Part shown: piece after piece, positions 20,111 through 29,574 of the stretch | Numbering within the stretch: position 1 is the first letter of the stretch | Layout: each line of letters opens with the position of its first letter | Origin: Gammaproteobacteria bacterium | Lineage (GTDB): Bacteria > Pseudomonadota > Gammaproteobacteria > HTCC5015 | DNA: 64,000 nucleotides | Assembly (NCBI GenBank): GCA_013817245.1 | Contig: JACDDA010000002.1 | Span: forward strand, 280,252-344,251 | Reading direction: 5' to 3' | The notes under the pieces: model-generated | What the model saw: the letters and a program-made list of their open reading frames with translations, nothing else | Databases searched by the model: none | What the model was told of the DNA's origin: nothing | Position numbers and translations under genes: made by a program

Positions 20111-20668
20111 ATGTTCTTAGATAATCTGAGCCCCGGTGAGAAATTGCCTGAAGAAGTGAATGTGGTTATTGAAATTCCGGCGCAGGCAGCCCCGGTGAAG
20201 TATGAAATGGATAAAGACAGTGGCGCGTTAGTGGTGGATCGTTTCATCAACGTGGCAATGTACTATCCCTGTAATTATGGTTTTGTGCCCCACACTTTGT
20301 CGGAAGACGGTGATCCGGTGGATGTGTTGGTGATTTCGCCGCAGCCTATTATCAGCGGTGCCGTCATTGCAACACGCCCCATTGGTATGTTGAAAATGAC
20401 CGATGAAAAAGGGCCTGATGCGAAAATTTTAGCGGTGCCTATTTCTAAATTAAGCACCATGTACGATAACGTCAAGAAGACTGAAGATTTACCCAAAGAA
20501 TTGTTAGCGCAAATCGAACATTTCTTCCAACACTATAAATTGTTGGAAAAAAATAAATGGGTCAAATTAGACGGTTGGGCCGGCCCTGAAGAAGCTAAAG
20601 CAGAAATTGTTTCTAGCTTGGAGCGTTACGGTCATAAGCCTTATGTGAAAGACGCTAAAAAAGCGTAA
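20111..20668 (+). CDS. ppa: Inorganic pyrophosphatase (family I)
   Basis: Soluble Mg-dependent pyrophosphatase that pulls biosynthetic reactions forward by hydrolysing PPi. The 185-residue sequence carries VVIEIPAQ...[16 protein letters not shown] and the metal-binding signature [10 protein letters not shown] (about 65-75). Lysine/aspartate residues of the active site are present in [10 protein letters not shown] and KKWVKLDGW-type positions near the C-terminus. A TTG at 20093 is in frame, but ATG 20111 with GAGGAG at 20096-20101 gives the standard N-terminus. Followed by its own terminator. Confidence 0.96.
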   Translation: MFLDNLSPGEKLPEEVNVVIEIPAQAAPVKYEMDKDSGALVVDRFINVAMYYPCNYGFVPHTLSEDGDPVDVLVISPQPIISGAVIATRPIGMLKMTDEKGPDAKILAVPISKLSTMYDNVKKTEDLPKELLAQIEHFFQHYKLLEKNKWVKLDGWAGPEEAKAEIVSSLERYGHKPYVKDAKKA

Positions 20669-20678
20669 TCATTTCGTG

Positions 20679-20708
20679 AAAAGGCCGGGGTTACGACTCC
20701 GGCCTTTT
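20679..20708 (+). terminator. Rho-independent terminator after ppa
   Basis: AAAAGGCCGG (20679-20688), ten-base loop, CCGGCCTTTT (20699-20708). It begins 11 bp after the ppa stop and ends 15 bp before the mrdA start codon, so the rod operon promoter would have to overlap it or lie inside ppa, or rely on readthrough. Confidence 0.9.
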
Positions 20709-20722
20709 GCGTTCGTGGGCGA

Positions 20723-22609
20723 ATGGCATACCGTGTAACTTTACAAGATCGGTTTCGGGAGCTGGAAATTTATCGCGCCCGAGCTTGGTTTGCGTTGTTC
20801 TTTTGCGCGTTTTTTTTATTGGTCTTGATCGGTCGTTTGTTTTATTTGCAAATCGTTCATCACGAATTATTTTCTACCCAATCACAAAATAATCGCGTTC
20901 GTTTAAAAGCGTTGCCGCCACCGCGCGGTTTAATTTTTGATCGTTATGGTCGCGTGCTCGCAGAAAACATTCCAAATTTTCAATTAGAGATAACCCCTGA
21001 AGAAGTGCCTGATGTCACGGCGACGTTAACTGCGCTGCGTGAAATTATTGAATTAAGTGACAATGATATTGAACGGTTTAAAAAAGAATTAAAGCAACAA
21101 CGCAAATTCAACGATATCCCTTTACGCTTTAATTTAAATGAAGAAGAAGTCGCACGTTTTGCGGTGAATCGTTATAAATTTCCGGGTGTTGACGTCGTCG
21201 CGCGCTTAGCGCGTTATTATCCTTATGGCGCCGCGACCGTACATGCTTTAGGTTATGTTGGGCGTATTGATGAAGCTGATTTAAAGAATCTTGATGAAGC
21301 TAATTACAGTGGCACTACGCATACCGGTAAATTAGGCATTGAAAAATCTTATGAAGCTGAATTACACGGTAAAGCTGGTTATACACAAATTGAAATTAAT
21401 GCGGAAGGGCGTTTATTGCGCGAACTCGATACGGTAGTAGCGCAACCCGGTTTGGATTTAATGTTAACTATCGATGTTGATTTGCAGCAAATCGCACAAG
21501 AAGCATTAGGTGAATTTAATGGCGCGGTGGTGGCCATTGAACCGAGCACCGGCGCAGTCCGTGCGTTAGTGAGTAGACCAGGATTTGATCCGCAATTATT
21601 TGTAAACGGTATTTCGCAAGTAAATTACAGCGCTTTACAAAATGATGATAACAATCCTTTGTTTGATCGAGCATTGCGCGGTCAGTATCCGCCAGGTTCA
21701 ACCGTAAAACCCATGTATGGTTTTTCGGGTTTAGAAAGTGGTCATACAACGGCGCAGCGCAGTGTATTTTGTCAGGGTTTTTTCCGCTTAGGTGGCGTGG
21801 GTCGTCGCTATCGAGATTGGAAAGAAACCGGACATGGCAGCGTTAATTACGATGAAGCGGTAACGCAATCGTGTGATATTTTTTTTTATGATCTTGCTAA
21901 TCGCATGGGTATTACAGAGCTTAGTGCGTGGATGGCGCGTTTTGGTGTGGGGCGTGTTACTGGTATTGATGTGCCCGGCGAAAAAAGTGGCATCTTGCCT
22001 AGCGATGAATGGAAACGAAAACGATTTAAGGATCGTTGGTACGCGGGTGAAACCTTGAGCGTTGGTATTGGGCAAGGTTATCTATTAATGACGCCATTAC
22101 AATTAGCGCAAATGACCGTAGTGCTGGCGAATCGTGGTGTTGCTTATAAACCGCATTTTATTCACGACATGCAAGATAGTCTTACGGGTAAAAGTGTGTA
22201 TGTTTATAAGCCGCAACAAACTTTAAGTATTGTCGCAAAAAATCCAAAACATTGGGATATGATCCAAAGTGCAATGGTTAATGTAGTGCACGGTGAACGT
22301 GGTACTGCACGCGCAGCGGGTAAAGACGCTGAATATAAAATTGCGGGTAAAACGGGTACTGCACAAGTGATTGGCATTGGACAAAACGTAAAGTACGACG
22401 CGAAAAAAATTAATGTAAAACATCGTGATCATGCCTGGTTTATTGCATTTGCACCCGCAGAAGCCCCGCGCTTAGCGATTGCGGTGTTAGTGGAAAATGG
22501 AGGCCACGGTGGTTCTGCCGCCGCACCGATTGCGCGCAAAGTGTTTGATCGTTATTTTGCGCCCGGCCCTAGTGAATCATTGGAAGAAGAGTCACCTGAT
22601 GGCACTTAA
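20723..22609 (+). CDS. mrdA: Penicillin-binding protein 2 (elongasome transpeptidase)
   Basis: Class B PBP that cross-links peptidoglycan during side-wall elongation together with RodA. The 628-residue protein has an N-terminal membrane anchor (about 24-44, ALFFCAFFLLVLIGRLFYL), a pedestal domain beginning RVRLKALPPPRGLIFDRYGR, and the transpeptidase domain. All three catalytic motifs are intact: SxxK in GSTVKPMYG, SCD in TQSCDIFFY and KTG in AGKTGTAQV. First gene of the rod operon; it overlaps rodA by 11 nt. Confidence 0.97.
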   Translation: MAYRVTLQDRFRELEIYRARAWFALFFCAFFLLVLIGRLFYLQIVHHELFSTQSQNNRVRLKALPPPRGLIFDRYGRVLAENIPNFQLEITPEEVPDVTATLTALREIIELSDNDIERFKKELKQQRKFNDIPLRFNLNEEEVARFAVNRYKFPGVDVVARLARYYPYGAATVHALGYVGRIDEADLKNLDEANYSGTTHTGKLGIEKSYEAELHGKAGYTQIEINAEGRLLRELDTVVAQPGLDLMLTIDVDLQQIAQEALGEFNGAVVAIEPSTGAVRALVSRPGFDPQLFVNGISQVNYSALQNDDNNPLFDRALRGQYPPGSTVKPMYGFSGLESGHTTAQRSVFCQGFFRLGGVGRRYRDWKETGHGSVNYDEAVTQSCDIFFYDLANRMGITELSAWMARFGVGRVTGIDVPGEKSGILPSDEWKRKRFKDRWYAGETLSVGIGQGYLLMTPLQLAQMTVVLANRGVAYKPHFIHDMQDSLTGKSVYVYKPQQTLSIVAKNPKHWDMIQSAMVNVVHGERGTARAAGKDAEYKIAGKTGTAQVIGIGQNVKYDAKKINVKHRDHAWFIAFAPAEAPRLAIAVLVENGGHGGSAAAPIARKVFDRYFAPGPSESLEEESPDGT

Positions 22610-23723
22610 TTTTAATAATCGTTCGGAATCATTTGTGCGCGTGCTGCTGCACGCATTTAAGCTTGATTACACTTTATCAATGGCACTGTTTAGTTTGGTT
22701 TCGGTTGGCTTAATTATTCTTTATAGCGCGTCGGGCGAAGATGTCGGCGTGTTGTTGCGACAAATATTCCGACTAGGTCTGGCCTTTGCTTTGTTGGTTT
22801 TTGTGGCGCAGATTACACCGCATCAGTTAAAACTGTGGACGCCGTGGGTTTATGTTTTTGGTGTGTTGATGTTAGTTGCAGTATTTTTATTTGGTGATAT
22901 TGGTAAAGGTGCGCAACGTTGGTTGAATTTAGGCATCGTGCGTTTTCAACCTTCCGAGATGATGAAGATCGCGGTGCCTATGATGGTCGCGTGGTATTTA
23001 TCCGAGCGTTCGGTGCCGCCGCGTTTTTGGGATGTGGTGGTTGCGGTAATTATTGTGTTGGTACCTATGGTGTTAATTGTTGAGCAACCTGATTTAGGCA
23101 CGGCTTTGTTAGTGGGTGCGGCGGGTTTTTTGGCTTTGTTTTTGGCGGGTATCAGTTGGCGAATCATGATTACGGGTGGTGTGTTAGCCGCGGCAGCTGT
23201 GCCCTTGATGTGGTTTAAATTTATGCATGATTATCAGCGTCAACGCGTGTTAACTTTTTTAAATCCAGAAAGCGATCCCTTGGGTTCTGGTTATCACATT
23301 ATTCAATCAAAAATCGCGATTGGTTCTGGTGGTGTTTACGGTAAAGGTTGGACTAATGGTACCCAATCACATTTGGATTTTTTACCAGAGCGTTCTACCG
23401 ATTTTATTTTTGCGGTATTTGGCGAAGAGTTTGGTTGGTTCGGTGCAGTGATTTTATTGGGCATGTATGCGTTTTTGATTTATCGTTGTTGGCGCATTGC
23501 ATTGCGTGCTCGTGATCGTTATAGCCGAGTGCTGGGCGGTGCATTAACACTGACTTTTTTTGTTTATGTATTTGTGAATGTGGGCATGGTTATTGGTTTA
23601 TTGCCAGTAGTGGGCGTGCCTTTACCTTTGATTAGTTATGGCGGCACTTCTATGGTTACCTTAATGGCAGGTTTTGGGATGTTAATGTCGATTAATTCTG
23701 ATAGACGATTGAGTCAAGGCTGA
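22599..23723 (+). CDS. rodA: SEDS glycosyltransferase RodA
   Basis: Peptidoglycan polymerase of the elongasome, paired with PBP2. The 374-residue protein has about ten transmembrane helices. SEDS signatures are GKGAQRWLNLG, RFQPSEMMKIA, EQPDLGTALL, the late loop PERSTDFIFAVFGEEFG, and VVGVPLPLISYGG with the conserved terminal helix. The open frame extends upstream into mrdA, but ATG 22599 (MALNFNNRSES) with an AG-rich SD (GAAGAAG) is the natural start, overlapping the mrdA stop. It couples to mltB through TGATG. Confidence 0.97.
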   Translation: MALNFNNRSESFVRVLLHAFKLDYTLSMALFSLVSVGLIILYSASGEDVGVLLRQIFRLGLAFALLVFVAQITPHQLKLWTPWVYVFGVLMLVAVFLFGDIGKGAQRWLNLGIVRFQPSEMMKIAVPMMVAWYLSERSVPPRFWDVVVAVIIVLVPMVLIVEQPDLGTALLVGAAGFLALFLAGISWRIMITGGVLAAAAVPLMWFKFMHDYQRQRVLTFLNPESDPLGSGYHIIQSKIAIGSGGVYGKGWTNGTQSHLDFLPERSTDFIFAVFGEEFGWFGAVILLGMYAFLIYRCWRIALRARDRYSRVLGGALTLTFFVYVFVNVGMVIGLLPVVGVPLPLISYGGTSMVTLMAGFGMLMSINSDRRLSQG

Positions 23724-24814
23724 TGTTACAACGTTATTTTATAGTTGTTTGCCTATTGCTGTGCAGTACGTCGATGCTGCAGGCCGATGAAGCAGTGATA
23801 GAAATTCCGCCCGAAGTTATTCGTTATTGCGATCGGGATGATGTACGCCTCTTTATTAATGAAATGGTGGCTCAGCAGAAATTTAATCGGGCTGAATTAA
23901 TGCGTTTGTTTCGTGACGCAGTCCGCGTTGATAGTGTCTTAGAGTCCATCGCCAAACCCGCCGAGCGCAAATTAACGTGGGAAGAATATCGTGCCATTTT
24001 TATCGATGAAAAACGTGTGCAAGCAGGCGCTGATTTTTGGCATGCGCACGCAGAAATGTTGCAGAAAGTTTCGCAAGAGTACGGTGTTCCACCCGAAATT
24101 ATTTTAGCAATTTTGGCTGTTGAAACTCGTTATGGAAACTATACGGGCAGACATCGAGTATTAGATTCTTTAATTACATTAGCCTTTGACGGTAAATCTA
24201 GACAAAGTTTTTTTCGTGAAGAATTAAAAGCATTTTTGTTATTAGCGCGCGAAGAACATTTAGACCCGCGCCTTATTAAAGGCTCTTATGCAGGGGCGAT
24301 GGGGATGCCGCAATTTATTTCATCGAGTTATCGTCAATATGCGGTGGATTATGATGGTGATGGGCAGCGCGATTTATGGAATAGTGATGCGGATATTTTA
24401 GCGAGCGTTGCTAATTATTTTAAAAAACACGGTTGGGCAATGAACCAGCCCGTGGTATTGCAAGCTTTGTCAGCGACCGATGCGGCCGCTGAAATTGCGG
24501 TAGGACGTGGGCGTGTTGGGCTGAAGCCGGAAAAAACTTTAGCTGAATTACGCGCGCTCGGCGTTGAGTGGGATAAAAAAGCACAAACGGCTAGCGATAA
24601 AACGTTAGCAACATTAATGGTGCTTGATAAAAAAGACGGCACGCTTGAGTATTGGTTAGGGCTGCAAAATTTTTATGTGATTACGCGTTATAATCATAGC
24701 TCAATGTATGCGATGGCTGCGTATCAGCTCAGTCAATTAATTAAGGCGCGCGCTGAAGTTTCAAAAGATTTTAATATGCGGGGCAACACTTCGTCGTCAG
24801 GTAATAAGCGCTAA
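23723..24814 (+). CDS. mltB: Lytic murein transglycosylase B
   Basis: Cleaves the MurNAc-GlcNAc bond to anhydro-MurNAc. The 363-residue product has a cleavable signal peptide (about 1-21, LLLCSTSMLQA-DE) with no lipobox at that site. The catalytic domain holds the general-acid Glu in AVETRYGNYTGRH, then GSYAGAMGMPQFISSSYRQYA and YDGDGQRDLW. The C-terminal block ...LGLQNFYVITRYNHSSMYAMAAYQL is the MltB hallmark. Start overlaps the rodA stop. Confidence 0.95.
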   Translation: MLQRYFIVVCLLLCSTSMLQADEAVIEIPPEVIRYCDRDDVRLFINEMVAQQKFNRAELMRLFRDAVRVDSVLESIAKPAERKLTWEEYRAIFIDEKRVQAGADFWHAHAEMLQKVSQEYGVPPEIILAILAVETRYGNYTGRHRVLDSLITLAFDGKSRQSFFREELKAFLLLAREEHLDPRLIKGSYAGAMGMPQFISSSYRQYAVDYDGDGQRDLWNSDADILASVANYFKKHGWAMNQPVVLQALSATDAAAEIAVGRGRVGLKPEKTLAELRALGVEWDKKAQTASDKTLATLMVLDKKDGTLEYWLGLQNFYVITRYNHSSMYAMAAYQLSQLIKARAEVSKDFNMRGNTSSSGNKR

Positions 24815-24815
24815 T

Positions 24816-25616
24816 ATGTATTCTAAGAAAATTAGTATCGTAATAATGTTTGCTGTTGTGTTGTCAGCTTGTGGTGGTACGACAGTAGTGAGTAAACCGC
24901 AGCGTACGGCTGAGGTTGTGCCCGTAGCTGAACCGCGTAGTAAATATGGCAACCCCGCGTCTTATGTGGTATTGGGCAAGCGCTATTATGTTTTACAGAG
25001 TGCGGCTGGTTATAAAGACAAAGGTATTGCGTCTTGGTATGGCCCAAATTTTCACGGCAAACGCGCTTCTAGCGGTGAAACTTATAATATGAATGCTATG
25101 ACTGCGGCGCATAAAACATTGCCCTTGCCTACTTATGTGCGCGTTAGTAATTTAGAAAATGGCCGGAGCATTATTGTTAAAGTAAATGATCGCGGACCGT
25201 TTCATGATAATCGCATTATTGATTTATCTAAAGCCGCAGCCACTCAGTTAGATGTAGTGCGCACTGGCACGGCGTTGGTGCAAGTTGAAGTAGTGAGCAG
25301 TAGTGCGCCTAGCAACACTGTTGATCTCAGTAACGTCAGCAAATCAAAAGCAACCATTGATCTAGTGAGCCAACAAAGTCAAAATTTTATTTATATCCAG
25401 CTCGGCGCATTTAGCGCCAAACAAAATGCTGAACAATTATTAGGCCGATTGTTATTAAGTAATGTGGGTGGTGCCGCAATTACGGAAAGCGAAAATAATG
25501 GCAATCTTATATATCGTGTCCGCATAGGACCTTTGTCTTCTGTAGCGATAACCGATCAGGTGGCGGCTAAATTAGACACTTTAGGTTTTTCCGAATATCA
25601 AATTGTTATTGAGTAA
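24816..25616 (+). CDS. rlpA: Septal-ring lipoprotein RlpA, SPOR domain
   Basis: Outer-membrane lipoprotein, a lytic transglycosylase acting on denuded glycan in Pseudomonas. The 266-residue product has a lipobox LSAC near residue 19. A double-psi beta barrel follows (about 68-160), with ASWYGPNFHGKRASSGETY at the start and VKVNDRGPF at the catalytic Asp region, ending IIDLSKAAA. A C-terminal SPOR domain (about 190-266, IYIQLGAFSAKQNAEQLL) would bind denuded peptidoglycan. Located between mltB and the Dac-like gene, as in many gammaproteobacteria. Confidence 0.95.
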   Translation: MYSKKISIVIMFAVVLSACGGTTVVSKPQRTAEVVPVAEPRSKYGNPASYVVLGKRYYVLQSAAGYKDKGIASWYGPNFHGKRASSGETYNMNAMTAAHKTLPLPTYVRVSNLENGRSIIVKVNDRGPFHDNRIIDLSKAAATQLDVVRTGTALVQVEVVSSSAPSNTVDLSNVSKSKATIDLVSQQSQNFIYIQLGAFSAKQNAEQLLGRLLLSNVGGAAITESENNGNLIYRVRIGPLSSVAITDQVAAKLDTLGFSEYQIVIE

Positions 25617-26785
25617 TGGGCATGTTGAATAAGCAAACATTTTTTAAATACGTAGTTTTGTTAAACGTAGTGTTGAGCGCGCCGCATGGGCTGGCAATTG
25701 AAGTAGTGCCGCCACGTTTGGATCTTAGCGCCTATGTGTTAATGGACGCAGATAGCGGTCAAGTGCTCGCAGCGGATAATCTAGATGAGCAAATAGGCGT
25801 TGCTGGCTTAACTAAATTAATGACGACGTATGTGATTTTTGATGCAGTGCAGCAACAAAAGTTAACGCCGGATACGGTAATTGATATCGCTGAAATAGGC
25901 GCACACACGACGACGCCGGAAGTTTTGAAAAGTGGTCCGCGCATGTTTTTGCAATCCCATAGCAAAATTACGCTAGCCGACTTGTTAAAAGGTTTAATTA
26001 TTCAAAACGGCAATGATGCTGCTTTAGTATTAGCACAGCACATAGCGGGAAATGAATTGGCTTTTGTAGAGCGCATGAATGCAGTCGCGAAAAAGCTAGG
26101 TATGAGTAAAACCCATTTTAATAACGTTGCAGGGGTTGCCGGCCGTGAGCATTATTCAACAGCATTTGATTTGGCGCTGCTGTCACGTGCTTTGATTCGT
26201 AATCATGCTAGTTCATACGCAATGTTTGCTGAGAAACAATTTGTTTACAATAACATCCAGCAAACTAGCCGAAATAATTTGTTGTGGAAAAACACGGGCG
26301 TAGATGGGTTGCAAACTAGCTACTCCATTGCCGAAGGTTATTGCGCGGCTATTTCTGCGAAGCGTAACAATATGCGCTTGATCGCAATTGTATTAGGTGC
26401 CGGCAATGAACGCGAATGGACCACTGCGGTTGATGCTTTATTAGAATGGGGTTACCGTTATTTTGAAACGCATAAATTGTATAGCGCAGAGCAAGTGTTG
26501 TATCGTGCGGCTATAAGCGACGGCAACATGCGAAAAGTTGCATTGCGCTTAGCAGAAGATTTGTATGTAACGGTACCGCATGGTCATTATGAAGAACTAA
26601 CACTCAACATGGCGGTGCAAAAAAACTTAATGGCGCCTGTGGCCGAACGCGCGGTGATAGGGCGCGTAGAAGTTATGTTAGCAAATGAAGTATTAAAGTC
26701 GCCAGCTTTAATAGCGGCACAAGCGGTGCCACAGGGCAATGCTGTGCAACGATTATTTAACGATGTGATGAGTATGTTTGAATGA
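25616..26785 (+). CDS. PBP5/DacA-like protein with all three catalytic motifs lost
   Basis: Full-length (389 aa) homologue of D-alanyl-D-alanine carboxypeptidases. It has a signal peptide (about 1-27), the peptidase S11 domain, the PBP5 C-terminal beta domain and a terminal amphipathic segment (QRLFNDVMSMF) like the PBP5 membrane anchor. The active-site motifs are altered: SLTK is GLTK at 64-67 (nucleophile Ser64 is Gly, codon GGC), SGN is NGN at 131-133, and KTG is QTS at 233-235. Surrounding sequence is otherwise well conserved (ADLLKGLIIQ, FDLALLSRALI, NLLWKNTGVDGL). It therefore should not form an acyl-enzyme or bind beta-lactam covalently. The frame is open and coupled to rlpA (TAATG) and dat (ATGA). 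A structural or regulatory role is inferred. Confidence 0.9.
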   Translation: MGMLNKQTFFKYVVLLNVVLSAPHGLAIEVVPPRLDLSAYVLMDADSGQVLAADNLDEQIGVAGLTKLMTTYVIFDAVQQQKLTPDTVIDIAEIGAHTTTPEVLKSGPRMFLQSHSKITLADLLKGLIIQNGNDAALVLAQHIAGNELAFVERMNAVAKKLGMSKTHFNNVAGVAGREHYSTAFDLALLSRALIRNHASSYAMFAEKQFVYNNIQQTSRNNLLWKNTGVDGLQTSYSIAEGYCAAISAKRNNMRLIAIVLGAGNEREWTTAVDALLEWGYRYFETHKLYSAEQVLYRAAISDGNMRKVALRLAEDLYVTVPHGHYEELTLNMAVQKNLMAPVAERAVIGRVEVMLANEVLKSPALIAAQAVPQGNAVQRLFNDVMSMFE

Positions 26786-27633
26786 GTATTGTGTATTTAA
26801 ATGGTCAATTTTTACCTTTGTTAGATGCAAGAATTTCTGTATTAGATCGCGGTTTTTTATTTGCGGATGGTGTCTATGAAGTGATTCCTGCTTATAACGG
26901 AAAATTATTTCGTCTCGAACACCATTTAGAGCGCTTGGATAACAGTATGCGCGGAATTCATTTAAGCAACCCACTGTCTAATGCGCAGTGGAGCGATGTT
27001 TTAAATGCATTGGTGGAACGTAATGGCGGCGGCAATATTTCGGTGTATTTGCATGTTACGCGCGGCGCAGATGAAAAGCGCGATCATTTATATTCTGCCA
27101 GTACTGAACAAACGATTTTTGTTATGACCACCCCTATTAAACCGGTGTCTGCGCATTTATTAGAACAAGGCGCCAAACTCATTGTGTTAGATGATATTCG
27201 TTGGCAGCACTGCAACTTAAAAACTATCGCATTATTACCAAACGTGATGTTGCGCAATCAAGCGCATGCCGCGGGTGCTGACGAAGCGATTTTGGTGCGC
27301 GATGGTTATGCTACTGAAGCCACCGTCAGTAATTTTTTTGTTGTGAAAGATGGTGTGGTGTTAACGCCACCTAAAAGTGAGTTTCTATTGCCCGGCATCA
27401 CCCGAGATTTAGTATTAGAGCTAGCGCGAGATCATGGTATGCCTTGTGAAGAAACCAGCATTGGTCGTGAAATGTTGTATGACGCAGATGAAATTTGGAT
27501 AACGAGCTCCACCAAAGAAGTAGTAGCAGCCACCCGTTTAGATGGCGAGTATGTAGGTGATGGTTTGCCGGGACCTATGTGGAAATTAATGCTACGGTAT
27601 TATCAAGAATATAAAATGCAATTAAAAAATTAA
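26782..27633 (+). CDS. dat: D-amino acid aminotransferase-like PLP enzyme
   Basis: Fold-type IV PLP aminotransferase, 283 residues. Features: YLNGQFLPLLDARISVLDRGFLFADGVYEV at the N-terminus, Arg/His-rich RLEHHLERL, the Schiff-base lysine in HCNLKTIALLPNV (about residue 146), and the PLP-phosphate/Glu region DEAILVRDGYATEATVSNFFV. This pattern fits D-alanine aminotransferase better than IlvE or PabC. In the cell it could interconvert D-Ala and D-Glu using 2-oxo acids, supplying or recovering wall D-amino acids. It overlaps the Dac-like gene (ATGA), which fits wall metabolism, and is followed by ybeD. Confidence 0.85.
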   Translation: MSIVYLNGQFLPLLDARISVLDRGFLFADGVYEVIPAYNGKLFRLEHHLERLDNSMRGIHLSNPLSNAQWSDVLNALVERNGGGNISVYLHVTRGADEKRDHLYSASTEQTIFVMTTPIKPVSAHLLEQGAKLIVLDDIRWQHCNLKTIALLPNVMLRNQAHAAGADEAILVRDGYATEATVSNFFVVKDGVVLTPPKSEFLLPGITRDLVLELARDHGMPCEETSIGREMLYDADEIWITSSTKEVVAATRLDGEYVGDGLPGPMWKLMLRYYQEYKMQLKN

Positions 27634-27669
27634 TGCGCCTTTAATGACTGCTTCACGATACTTTCACTT

Positions 27670-27942
27670 ATGACAGAACACGATTCAGATAGTTTAATAG
27701 AATACCCATGTCGGTTTCCGATCAAAATTGTTTGTCGTGCACTCGTAGGCATTGAGCAGACAATGGTGAGTTTGGTGCGTATGCATGCGCCGGATTTAAA
27801 TGATTACGATGTGCGCTCACGTGAAAGCAATGGTGGTAAATATATAGGGATAACCGTGGTGGTGACGGCAGTGAATCGTGTGCAGTTAGATGCGATTTAT
27901 CAAATGCTCAGTGATCATCCTGACGTCATCATGGCGTTGTGA
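27670..27942 (+). CDS. ybeD: YbeD/DUF493 family protein
   Basis: A 90-residue protein of the DUF493 (YbeD) family with an ACT-like alpha/beta fold: YPCRFPIKIVCRA, then VRSRESNGGKYIGITVVV and a final helix LDAIYQMLSDHPDVIMAL. These are the family's landmarks. Biochemical function is not established. Position between dat/dacA and lipB is the conserved place for this gene in gammaproteobacteria, and its stop overlaps the lipB start (TGATG). Confidence 0.93.
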   Translation: MTEHDSDSLIEYPCRFPIKIVCRALVGIEQTMVSLVRMHAPDLNDYDVRSRESNGGKYIGITVVVTAVNRVQLDAIYQMLSDHPDVIMAL

Positions 27943-28610
27943 TGCAGACGCCCCAAATAATGCAGTTGCGCGATTTTGGGTCTTGTGATTACGCCGCGTT
28001 AGCGCAAGCTATGCAAGAATTTACTGCGGCACGCACTGCAGAAACGATAGATGAATTATGGTTAGTAGAGCATCCACCCGTTTATACCTTAGGTGTTGGT
28101 GCAAAAGCGGAACATCTATTGGATGTACGCGACATTGCGATTGTTCAATCAAATCGCGGCGGTCAAGTTACTTATCATGGCCCCGGTCAACTAGTAGTGT
28201 ATGTCTTGTTTGATTTGCGACGTTTACATTTAGGTGTGCGCAAATTTGTCATAGCATTAGAACAAATTATTATTCGCTTATTAAGCGAGTATGAGATTCA
28301 CGCAGAAGGTCGGCGTGATGCACCCGGTGTCTATGTTGATGGACGTAAAATTGCGTCACTTGGTTTACGCGTGAGTAATAGCTGTACTTATCATGGCTTG
28401 AGTTTAAATATTGATATGGATTTAAATCCTTTTAAATATATTAACCCTTGTGGTTATCCCGGATTAATCGTCACCCAAATGGCGGCGGAATCGCCACAAG
28501 TGGTGAACTTTGGCGTAGTAAAACAGCGCTTGGTAGAGATTCTGGCCCAAGATTTGGGCTATACTGCGAGCCCCGCTACTGCTGCCATTGCTGAGTTACG
28601 TCATGGTTGA
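27942..28610 (+). CDS. lipB: Octanoyl-ACP:protein octanoyltransferase LipB
   Basis: Transfers octanoate from ACP to the lipoyl domains of E2 proteins and GcvH, the first step of lipoate synthesis. The 222-residue sequence contains [18 protein letters not shown], and the catalytic pair is present: Lys in [11 protein letters not shown] and Cys in [12 protein letters not shown] 27942 is taken over GTG 27939 because it gives the tight TGATG coupling with ybeD. Its natural targets, SucB for example, are encoded in this window. Confidence 0.96.
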   Translation: MQTPQIMQLRDFGSCDYAALAQAMQEFTAARTAETIDELWLVEHPPVYTLGVGAKAEHLLDVRDIAIVQSNRGGQVTYHGPGQLVVYVLFDLRRLHLGVRKFVIALEQIIIRLLSEYEIHAEGRRDAPGVYVDGRKIASLGLRVSNSCTYHGLSLNIDMDLNPFKYINPCGYPGLIVTQMAAESPQVVNFGVVKQRLVEILAQDLGYTASPATAAIAELRHG

Positions 28611-29568
28611 TTACACCGCCCACTCCCGCCAAGATCCTGAAGGTCATCAGCGTGGCGCTGATAAAGTTTCTAAAATTAAAATTAAAGTAGAGCGCACCAT
28701 TCAAGCGCCGCGCAAACCCGATTGGATCCGCGCGAAAGCACATAACTCGCCGCAAGTTGCTCGCATCAAGCAAATTTTACGCGAACGTAATTTACATACC
28801 GTCTGCGAAGAAGCGAGTTGCCCAAATTTAGGTGAGTGTTTTGGCAAAGGCACTGCGACGTTTATGATCATGGGTGATATTTGCACGCGTCGTTGTCCGT
28901 TTTGTGATGTGTCACATGGTCATCCAGAGCCTTTAGATTTGAATGAGCCGCAGCATTTAGCAACGACTATTGCGGAATTAGGTTTGAGTTACGTTGTTAT
29001 TACTTCAGTTGATCGCGATGATTTAAAAGATGGCGGCGCCGGACATTTTGCTGCTTGTATTCGCGAAGTCCGCGAATTAAATCCGCAAACGCGTATTGAA
29101 GTATTAGTGCCGGATTTTCGTTCTCGTATGGAACGTGCATTAGCTTGTTTTGGTGATGTAGTGCCTGATGTGTTTAATCACAATATTGAAACCGTACCGC
29201 GTTTATATCGTGCGGCGCGCCCCGGCGGTGACTATGAATGGTCTTTGTTATTATTAAAAACGTTTAAGTCTCAGCACCCAGCCGTACGGACAAAATCCGG
29301 CATCATGTTAGGTTTAGGCGAAGAGATGGAAGAAGTTTATCAAGTCATGCGAGATTTACGTACACATGATGTTGATATGTTAACGGTAGGGCAATATTTA
29401 CAACCCAGTTTAGAACATCTGCCCATTAAACGCTTTGTGCATCCTGATGAATTTAAGCAGATTGAAATCTTAGGTTATGAAATGGGTTTCAAACATGTAG
29501 CCAGTGGCCCGATGGTGCGTTCTTCGTATCATGCGGATCAACAAGCCGAGCATGTATTGCAAGATTAA
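28603..29568 (+). CDS. lipA: Lipoyl synthase LipA (radical SAM)
   Basis: Inserts two sulfurs into protein-bound octanoyl groups. Both iron-sulfur clusters are visible: the auxiliary cluster [12 protein letters not shown] and the radical-SAM CTRRCPFC. The C-terminal RSSYHADQ includes the Ser that ligates the auxiliary cluster. ATG 28603 gives [10 protein letters not shown] and 321 residues, the E. coli length; an upstream in-frame TTG at 28588 is less likely. The start overlaps lipB by 8 nt. Last gene of the rod/lip run; it ends 6 bp from the convergent thioesterase gene. Confidence 0.97.
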   Translation: MVDYTAHSRQDPEGHQRGADKVSKIKIKVERTIQAPRKPDWIRAKAHNSPQVARIKQILRERNLHTVCEEASCPNLGECFGKGTATFMIMGDICTRRCPFCDVSHGHPEPLDLNEPQHLATTIAELGLSYVVITSVDRDDLKDGGAGHFAACIREVRELNPQTRIEVLVPDFRSRMERALACFGDVVPDVFNHNIETVPRLYRAARPGGDYEWSLLLLKTFKSQHPAVRTKSGIMLGLGEEMEEVYQVMRDLRTHDVDMLTVGQYLQPSLEHLPIKRFVHPDEFKQIEILGYEMGFKHVASGPMVRSSYHADQQAEHVLQD

Positions 29569-29574
29569 ATAAGT

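Noticed and set aside
25801-25830. Sequencing error as the explanation for the missing Ser of the DacA-like protein
   Set aside because: One error could explain GGC for AGC, but the SGN and KTG motifs are altered too, and the frame is intact throughout.
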